Assembly (NCBI GenBank): GCA_028711675.1
Contig: JAQTRT010000067.1
Span: 1-11,965, forward strand
Direction: 5' to 3'
DNA from: a bacterium
GTDB taxonomy: Bacteria; Spirochaetota; JAHITG01
Length of the DNA: 11,965 nt
A model generated the notes under the pieces. The model did not search any database. It had not been told where the DNA came from and saw only the letters and a program-made list of their open reading frames with translations. The first letter of the stretch is position 1, and the number at the start of each line of letters is the position of its first letter. The position numbers and the translations under genes are program-made. Positions 7,353 through 11,965 of this stretch are shown in pieces.

Positions 7353-8450
7353 TTATTTAATTATTGTATTGATCTTATCACCTATGGCCTGAGCCAGGAA
7401 CCTGTTCCCTGTTGCATTCAGATGCACGGGCCCGGAAAACCATTCTATGTGTTTTTCAGCCGTGGAAGTAAAATCAACATAAGATATTTTCTGCTTGTGT
7501 AAAAACTCATTGATAGCCTGTGACAATATCCTCTGGATATAAAATTTGGATTCAAGGATGTTCAGTGAGCCGTTCTTTTCCAGTTTTGTTTTATAGTACA
7601 GTTCCTTTTCCTTATAGGACAGTTTTAAAAATTCAGCATCCAGGGTCAGGTAGCTCTGGGGGTTGCCTGTAGGCTGCTTGATGAATATGAACCGGATATT
7701 GTTTTGCCGGCAAAGGCCGATCATTTCCTGAAAGTTGGCGAAATAAAATTTTTTTACATTTTCCACGGATAAATCTATCTCTTCTTTCGAAATCTGCGGC
7801 AGGAACCTCTCACCCACATCGGTGTCCCTGGCGATAAGTATCTTGATCCGGCTCGTGATCCATACCCCAAATTCCGAATGTTTATACAGATAATTATAAA
7901 GCATCGAGATAAAGTTCTTCTGGTAGGTGGAATCAATGACGTCGTTGTACGAAGAATACAGGGTAATGACCCGGGGCCGGTAATGGACGATCTCGTGTTT
8001 CAGGAGGTTTTTCATGCTGTTGATATTTAACATGGGGACACCGGCATTGATCACTTCTATCCGGCTGAAGGGCCGGATTTTCTGCAGGTATTGTTCCAGC
8101 TGTGACGGATAGGTCGTGGCATCCGTATTGTGATAACCGAATGTTGATGATTCCCCCAGTGTAACGATCCGGATAACTCCTTTATCCGGTATATCCTTGA
8201 ATTCCCTGTTCCGGAATCCTCTTGAATTGATTGTGGGGACTTCATCTTTTGGAAAATCTTTAAAGGGTGACTTGTTCCCGGTCATCCCGTACGGTATGAT
8301 CTTATAATAGCCTTTATGCCGTTTGATGCCCCAGATCAGACCGTCGCCCAGGTGAAAATTGATAAAGATAAATTCTCCTGTGAGAAAGAGGAGGACAAGA
8401 AAAACAGGTGTCAGGAAGAATAAGGATATTTTTATCTTAAAATCTTTCAT
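7353..8450 (-). CDS. Membrane-anchored SGNH/GDSL-family protein of the acylation operon
   Basis: A 365-aa protein with one N-terminal hydrophobic segment (about residues 8-31), probably a signal anchor that puts the rest outside the cytoplasmic membrane. SGNH blocks are present: GESST (99-103, nucleophile candidate Ser101), NAGVP (135-139, Gly137) and YSSYND (165-170, Asn169). The last block reads SGPVHLNATGN with His343, but the Asp normally three residues before the His is Gly340. SGNH partners of MBOAT proteins (DltD, PatB, AlgX/AlgJ types) perform the last O-acyl transfer to an extracellular glycan, or remove the acyl group. The DltD-like place in the operon suggests transfer, but this is inference. 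The ATG at 8450 lies inside the microprotein gene, which overlaps it by 14 bases, and it lacks a strong ribosome site, so coupled translation is likely. Confidence 0.85.
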   Translation of the reverse strand: MKDFKIKISLFFLTPVFLVLLFLTGEFIFINFHLGDGLIWGIKRHKGYYKIIPYGMTGNKSPFKDFPKDEVPTINSRGFRNREFKDIPDKGVIRIVTLGESSTFGYHNTDATTYPSQLEQYLQKIRPFSRIEVINAGVPMLNINSMKNLLKHEIVHYRPRVITLYSSYNDVIDSTYQKNFISMLYNYLYKHSEFGVWITSRIKILIARDTDVGERFLPQISKEEIDLSVENVKKFYFANFQEMIGLCRQNNIRFIFIKQPTGNPQSYLTLDAEFLKLSYKEKELYYKTKLEKNGSLNILESKFYIQRILSQAINEFLHKQKISYVDFTSTAEKHIEWFSGPVHLNATGNRFLAQAIGDKINTIIK

Positions 8451-8577
8451 AAATGAACTCGATATTCCCTGATTTTAAAAGCATGATAATAATGATGATG
8501 ACATAGATAAAAAGGAGCAGGGCCGGTATTTCCAGCCAGTCGAATATCCGGTAAAGAAAACCGCTGAGTTTTTTCAT
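8437..8577 (-). CDS. DltX-like acyl-shuttle microprotein (46 aa)
   Basis: A 46-residue ORF with a basic N-terminus (MKKLSGFLYR), one hydrophobic helix (about residues 17-34, containing five isoleucines in a row) and a short C-terminal tail that ends exactly in FIYERF. In the Dlt pathway, DltX is a single-pass protein of about 50 residues whose C-terminal F-x-Y-x-x-F motif enters the MBOAT protein DltB; its tyrosine is proposed to take the acyl group. Here Phe41, Tyr43 and Phe46 match that pattern, and the stop codon follows directly. The gene is supported by AGGAG (8590-8586) eight bases before the ATG, an ATGA overlap with the carrier-protein gene (8577-8574), and a 14-base overlap with the SGNH gene. 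No wider similarity to known DltX is claimed; homology or convergence cannot be separated here. Confidence 0.85.
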   Translation of the reverse strand: MKKLSGFLYRIFDWLEIPALLLFIYVIIIIIMLLKSGNIEFIYERF

Positions 8578-8816
8578 TTTTTACTCTCCTCAACGGTTTT
8601 AGCTATATCATTTATGGTATTCATGCTCTTGACCGCTACTTTGGAATTGTTTATTTTAACTTTAAATGTTTTTTCCAGAAAAACCGCCAGTTTGACCAGG
8701 TTAAAGGAATCAATAAGGCCGCTGGTGATGAGGGGTTCATCATTTTTAATATCGATGTCCTTGTCCTTAATGATCTCTTTTTTTAAATATGTTTTAATGA
8801 TGTCTTTCTTTTCCAT
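8574..8816 (-). CDS. Acyl carrier protein (DltC-like position)
   Basis: An 80-aa carrier protein. The phosphopantetheine site is GLIDSFNL, with Ser37 as the attachment residue; the usual sequence is DSL or DSM, so DSF is a mild variant. Helical pattern and length fit ACP/DltC proteins. It would take the acyl group from the adjacent acyl-AMP ligase as a thioester and present it on the cytoplasmic face to the MBOAT protein. AAGGGG lies six bases before the ATG at 8816, with its first AA falling in the ligase TAA stop codon; the gap to the ligase stop is 10 bases. Its own TGA overlaps the microprotein ATG. A holo-ACP synthase needed for activation is not in the window. Confidence 0.92.
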   Translation of the reverse strand: MEKKDIIKTYLKKEIIKDKDIDIKNDEPLITSGLIDSFNLVKLAVFLEKTFKVKINNSKVAVKSMNTINDIAKTVEESKK

Positions 8817-8826
8817 CTTGTTCCCC

Positions 8827-10527
8827 TTATTCCGTGATCAGATTTTCCTTGTGCAGGATCTTCAGGTATTTCCGTTTATTGGCTTCCCGGGAGATCTTGC
8901 CGCTGGAGGTCTTTAAAAGCCATTTCTTCCCGGTCAGGTACACGTCTCCCACGTTATACCCTGTTTCCTGTACAACGATCCTCCTGATCCTTTTTTTAAT
9001 CCCGCCCTTGTCCGCCCCGTCCTTTATTTCAGCTATCACGACGATCTTTTCCGTCCCTTCCTCGTCATCAAAGACCCCTAAGACCACAACGCGTCCCGGA
9101 TAGACGCCTTTGATCTCTGATATGGTTAATTCAATGTCCTCCGGATAAATGTTCTTTCCGCCGACAATAATAATATCTTTTTTTCTTGCAATGACAAATA
9201 AATGATCCTTTACCTTATACCCCACATCCCCGGTAAGATACCAGCCGTGCAGAAATGATTTCCGGGTGACATCCGGACGGTGATAGTAACCATCCAGCAT
9301 GTAAGGACTCTTCAGGGTGATTTCGCCCACGTCCCTGTCCGGTGCGTTCCGTCCGTCCTTGCGGATGATCCGGATATGGGTATCCTGTACCGGCTTTCCT
9401 GAGGAAACGAATACTTTGCTGTTTGTTCTGCTTTTTGTGAGCCGGGCTTTTCTTTTCACTAAGAGCTTTCCCAGATCGATCCTCTCTTCCCGGACCTTTT
9501 CCCGGATGCCGCCTATGGTGGCAGCAAAGGTGTTTTCCGCCAGGGCATAGGATACGCACAGGCCGGACCTTTTAAAATGGTACGCTTTAAAGCGTTTGTA
9601 GAATTTTTCATGGCTCTTTTTTTTAATCGGCTCAGAGCAGTTAATAAAAGCCCTCATGCTTTCCAGATCAATGCCTTTGAGCAGGTCGTCAGGCAGTTTT
9701 TCCGGGTTGGCCATAAAATTATAACTGAAGTTCGGAAGGAAACAGAGAGTACCGCGGTATCGTGTAATGGCCTGCAGCAGGACCACCGGATTATTGACCC
9801 AATAAAAGGGCGACATCATGACCAGCCGTGTGCCGGTCAGCAGGGGCAGCAGGAAACAGCCGATAAGGCCCATGTCATGATAAAGAGGGAGCCAGCTGAC
9901 GATCACATCATCCTGATCCAGATCCAGGGCATGAGAAAGGCTCTGTATCTGTTTTAAAATGGCCTGATGGGACAGGGCTACGCCTTTCTGGTAACCCGTT
10001 GTTCCGGAGGAATGCTGCAGCAGGGCTATCTGTTCCGGCGGGATATTGTATGAAGGTCCGGTTGGATCAGGGCAATCTTCCGGATCGGAGGGATCCGTGA
10101 TCTCGGATATATCCATTATCTTTTTCAGATACACGGGCAGATCCAGGAGAGAGCCCAGGTCTGCTGACAGCTCAGGATATGTGATGATCATCCGGCCTTT
10201 GGTGAATTTCAGAAGGTCGTTGATCTTGGCCTTATAAAAGTCCATGTCCATCTTTTCATTGGGAAAGGCGATGATCGTGGGAATGGCGGACAGGGACATA
10301 CAGGCAATGAAGCTTATCAACAAGTCAAGGGAAGGCTTCAGGATAATAATGATAACATCGCCTTTGGTGATCGCATGTTTCTGCTGAAGGCAGCAGCCGG
10401 TTACCCGGACTTTATGAAAAAAATCTTTATAGGAAATATGGATTTCCTGATTGGGCTCGATCATGGTAGCGAACAGTTTATCAGGCTGTTTTTCCGCGAT
10501 CTCCTTGATTTTTAACAGTATGTTCAT
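8827..10527 (-). CDS. FAAL-like acyl-AMP ligase (ANL superfamily)
   Basis: A 566-aa adenylate-forming enzyme that would activate a carboxylic acid with ATP and load it on the neighbouring carrier protein. Motifs in order: SSGTTGYQKG (173-182, phosphate loop), WLPLYHDMGLIG (212-223), SYALAENT (326-333), GWYLTGDVGY (428-437), ARKKDIIIVGGKNIYPEDIE (447-466), and SSGKISR with Lys544 as the likely catalytic lysine. The LPLYHDMG and KNIYPEDIE motifs resemble fatty-acyl-AMP ligases (FadD32/FAAL group) rather than DltA, whose amino-acid pocket and YGPTE motif are absent. The acyl group is thus more likely a fatty or short organic acid than D-alanine; this is inference. The ATG at 10527 overlaps the MBOAT stop as ATGA, with GGGA shortly upstream. 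Confidence 0.9.
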   Translation of the reverse strand: MNILLKIKEIAEKQPDKLFATMIEPNQEIHISYKDFFHKVRVTGCCLQQKHAITKGDVIIIILKPSLDLLISFIACMSLSAIPTIIAFPNEKMDMDFYKAKINDLLKFTKGRMIITYPELSADLGSLLDLPVYLKKIMDISEITDPSDPEDCPDPTGPSYNIPPEQIALLQHSSGTTGYQKGVALSHQAILKQIQSLSHALDLDQDDVIVSWLPLYHDMGLIGCFLLPLLTGTRLVMMSPFYWVNNPVVLLQAITRYRGTLCFLPNFSYNFMANPEKLPDDLLKGIDLESMRAFINCSEPIKKKSHEKFYKRFKAYHFKRSGLCVSYALAENTFAATIGGIREKVREERIDLGKLLVKRKARLTKSRTNSKVFVSSGKPVQDTHIRIIRKDGRNAPDRDVGEITLKSPYMLDGYYHRPDVTRKSFLHGWYLTGDVGYKVKDHLFVIARKKDIIIVGGKNIYPEDIELTISEIKGVYPGRVVVLGVFDDEEGTEKIVVIAEIKDGADKGGIKKRIRRIVVQETGYNVGDVYLTGKKWLLKTSSGKISREANKRKYLKILHKENLITE

Positions 10528-11684
10528 TTTATTCCCAATAAGACCGTGAAATTCCGCAATGCAATTTGAGCCGGTGCGCTGAAAAAGACCCAGCCAGCGG
10601 TTACAAATAAGAACGTCAGCGCGGTGTATAAAAGATGGCAGATGCTCTTTAGTGTCCTGTTCTTGATTTTTCTTTCTGATGAAATGCTGTTTTTATACAA
10701 GGTATGGCCGAATAATCCCAGACCATGATACCCGCCCCACAGAATGTAATTCAGACCGGAACCGTGCCAGAAACCGCACAGGAGCATGGTGATCATCTGG
10801 GAAACGCCGTTCCCGATGATGAAAAATTTCGGATGGATATGCCGGATGCTCCGTTTGCTTAAAGGCACAAAGATGTAGTTCTGCAGCCAGCGTGTAAGCG
10901 TGATATGCCAGTTCTGCCAGAACAAAGAGATGTTCCTTTTAAAATAAGGCGTCTGAAAGTTCTCGGGGACCTTATAATTGAATAAGAGGGATGTGCCTAT
11001 GGCAATGTCCGTATAACTGGAGAAATCCCAGTAGATATAGAAGGAGTAGATCAGGAGCGCAAGTCCCATTTTCGGTGAGGTCTGGATCAGGCCGTTCCTG
11101 AGGGAATATTCATTCTGGATGAAAAAAGGGAAGAGGAGTATCAGCTTTTTAAAAAAACCCAGTGCGATCCTTCTTGTCCCTTTCTTGATCTCCGATATTT
11201 CCGGTCTGTTGTCAATCAAGTTATCCGTGAATTCCTCGTACCGGATAATGGGGCCGGCTGTAAAGATGGGGAAAAAGAACAGATAGAACATAAAATTAAA
11301 AAAATTCAGATCTTTTATCTGGCCATTGCTGTAATCGATGCAGAAATGGATGATCTTTAATGAGAAGAAAGAAATCCCGATGAGGTTAAGAAGATTATTC
11401 CCGGTGTCGGGCAGGTTCTTGTTGATAATCTTATAAGCGAGAAAAAAAGCAAGGGGGAGCAGTGCGATGATGCCTTTTTTTTTAAGCCGGATGAACTTTA
11501 AAAGAAAGAAGACCAGGAGCGATACCAGGCCCATGAAAAGGGCGCTGAAGGGGAAAAAGAAGGTAACGCAAAGTATACTGATAATGGCCAGAAAATATTT
11601 TTTATTCTGTTCTTTCAGCAGCAGCCAGTAAAGGGGGGGCAATAAGGTAATGATAAGAATATAATAGATTGAAATGAGTTTCAT
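10524..11684 (-). CDS. MBOAT-family membrane O-acyltransferase (DltB/AlgI-like)
   Basis: A 386-aa polytopic membrane protein and first gene of the acylation operon. It would move an acyl group from the carrier protein in the cytoplasm into or across the membrane. Family signatures include FTAGPIIRYEEF (141-152), YWDFSSYTDIAIG (218-230), PYFKRNISLFWQNWHITLTR with His260, and LLCGFWHGSGLNYILWGGYHG, where His307 in the WHG motif is the expected catalytic histidine. Multiple hydrophobic helices run through the whole length, and the length is near that of DltB. The ATG at 11684 has no clear Shine-Dalgarno, and a predicted leader of about 125 nt precedes it. The TGA overlaps the ligase start by ATGA. 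With the ligase, carrier protein, microprotein and SGNH protein it forms a Dlt-type set. Confidence 0.95.
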   Translation of the reverse strand: MKLISIYYILIITLLPPLYWLLLKEQNKKYFLAIISILCVTFFFPFSALFMGLVSLLVFFLLKFIRLKKKGIIALLPLAFFLAYKIINKNLPDTGNNLLNLIGISFFSLKIIHFCIDYSNGQIKDLNFFNFMFYLFFFPIFTAGPIIRYEEFTDNLIDNRPEISEIKKGTRRIALGFFKKLILLFPFFIQNEYSLRNGLIQTSPKMGLALLIYSFYIYWDFSSYTDIAIGTSLLFNYKVPENFQTPYFKRNISLFWQNWHITLTRWLQNYIFVPLSKRSIRHIHPKFFIIGNGVSQMITMLLCGFWHGSGLNYILWGGYHGLGLFGHTLYKNSISSERKIKNRTLKSICHLLYTALTFLFVTAGWVFFSAPAQIALRNFTVLLGIK

Positions 11685-11748
11685 AAGAATTATTTATGGG
11701 ACAGGCCCCTGTTTTAAAATAAACGGGATTCAGAAACCGTTGTTTTTT

Positions 11749-11805
11749 AATCATGATTCAGGATCGTTTCATTTTTGAAATTACCGGCCGGTTTATCATG
11801 ATCCT
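11749..11805 (-). promoter_or_regulatory. Palindrome-rich 5' leader of the acylation operon
   Basis: Within the predicted transcribed leader of the MBOAT operon lie AATCATGATT (11749-11758), TTTCA/TGAAA around TTTT (11767-11780), ACCGGCCGGT (11783-11792) and ATCATGAT (11795-11802). AGGATC (11760-11765) can pair with GATCCT (11800-11805) to enclose the middle two. I do not recognise a known riboswitch. Protein operators or a structured leader are both possible. Confidence 0.35.
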
Positions 11806-11819
11806 TCAAATAAAAAAAT

Positions 11820-11847
11820 ATAATACTGATTAATAATTTAAAGTCAA
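11820..11847 (-). promoter_or_regulatory. Sigma70-like promoter of the acylation operon
   Basis: On the minus strand TTGACT (11847-11842), a 16-bp spacer and TATTAT (11825-11820). Transcription would start near 11813 and leave a leader of about 125-130 nt before the MBOAT ATG. The -35 box is inside one arm of the 10-bp inverted repeat at 11839-11884. Confidence 0.5.
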
Positions 11848-11884
11848 TTTTAAATAATAAACGCATGAAAAAATATTGACTTTA
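11839..11884. repeat. 10-bp inverted repeat holding back-to-back -35 boxes
   Basis: TAAAGTCAAT (11839-11848) and ATTGACTTTA (11875-11884) are exact reverse complements with 26 bp between them. Each arm contains TTGACT in the outward direction. The minus-strand copy has a good -10. The plus-strand copy has only TAACTT at 17 bp, while TATTAT (11904-11909) is 22 bp away, so a plus-strand promoter here is uncertain. Confidence 0.45.
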
Positions 11885-11939
11885 TTTATTATTTTGATTA
11901 ACTTATTATATTAAATTTTTCTAACACGGGAGTATAATC

Positions 11940-11965
11940 ATGCTAAACTTTGGTCTTGTCGGTTG
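11940..11965 (+). CDS. Start of a probable Rossmann-fold (NAD-dependent) protein, cut by window end
   Basis: Eight codons are visible, MLNFGLVG, before the window ends. The start is well supported: GGGAG (11928-11932) lies seven bases before the ATG at 11940, behind an A+T-rich upstream region. A short beta strand running into glycine at this position is how Gfo/Idh/MocA oxidoreductases and similar dinucleotide-binding proteins begin. Such enzymes are frequent in sugar-nucleotide pathways, so the family guess fits the neighbourhood, but eight residues cannot prove it. It is divergent from the acylation operon. Confidence 0.55.

Noticed and set aside
9215..9559. 114-codon minus-strand ORF inside the ligase gene
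   Set aside because: It is in another frame of a clearly coding region, is rich in Gly, Arg, His and Pro as shadow frames are, and has no ribosome site or family features.
8827..10527. Naming the ligase DltA (D-alanine ligase) because of its operon place
   Set aside because: The motifs read as FAAL-like (LPLYHDMG, YALAENT, GKNIYPEDIE) and the amino-acid adenylation YGPTE pattern is missing, so a dlt gene name would overstate the case.
11697..11716. GGGACAGG-CCCCTGT element resembling flanks of REP-associated transposases
   Set aside because: No transposase or second copy in the window, and the stem is only five pairs; kept only as part of the leader observation.
1..11965. CRISPR array, tRNA, rRNA, insertion sequence or phage genes
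   Set aside because: I looked for regularly spaced repeats, tRNA arms, rRNA-like stretches and transposase or integrase motifs and saw none.

Overview
The window holds nine coding regions plus a 46-residue microprotein gene, and nearly all of it concerns cell-surface glycan assembly and decoration. Base composition is moderate, most genes have Shine-Dalgarno sites, several neighbours overlap by ATGA, and sigma70-like promoters can be read. This is a bacterium using the standard code. The gene style (B12-domain radical SAM protein, YfhO-like protein, MBOAT/SGNH/acyl-carrier cassette, palindromic intergenic repeats) fits an uncultivated, probably Gram-negative environmental lineage such as Omnitrophota, but the lineage is a guess.

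Left part (1-3300): the C-terminal end of a YfhO-like membrane protein and a GT4 glycosyltransferase lie on the plus strand. A B12-binding-domain radical SAM protein converges on the glycosyltransferase with one base between the stop codons. A 313-bp gap follows (3283-3595) with divergent promoters, an 8-bp inverted repeat at the plus-strand -10 region, and a hairpin that would cover the ribosome binding site of the next gene.

Middle part (3596-7203, plus strand): a SAM-dependent methyltransferase, a NodB-like polysaccharide deacetylase and a NodU-like carbamoyltransferase; the last two overlap by ATGA. Together they have the activities needed to deacetylate an amino sugar, methylate it and carbamoylate it, which resembles the rhizobial NodS/NodB/NodU set.

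Right part (11684 down to 7353, minus strand): a tightly coupled five-gene operon encoding an MBOAT O-acyltransferase, a FAAL-like acyl-AMP ligase, an acyl carrier protein, a 46-aa single-pass membrane microprotein and a membrane-anchored SGNH/GDSL protein. The microprotein ends exactly in FIYERF, the F-x-Y-x-x-F C-terminus known from DltX of the D-alanylation pathway, where the tyrosine is thought to carry the acyl group across the membrane. The operon therefore looks like a complete Dlt-type export acylation machine, with a FAAL-like ligase in place of the D-alanine ligase. The plus-strand and minus-strand operons meet tail to tail at two palindromic repeat units whose stems differ but stay complementary.

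Right edge: a divergent promoter region with a 10-bp inverted repeat formed by back-to-back -35 boxes, then the first eight codons of a probable Rossmann-fold protein.
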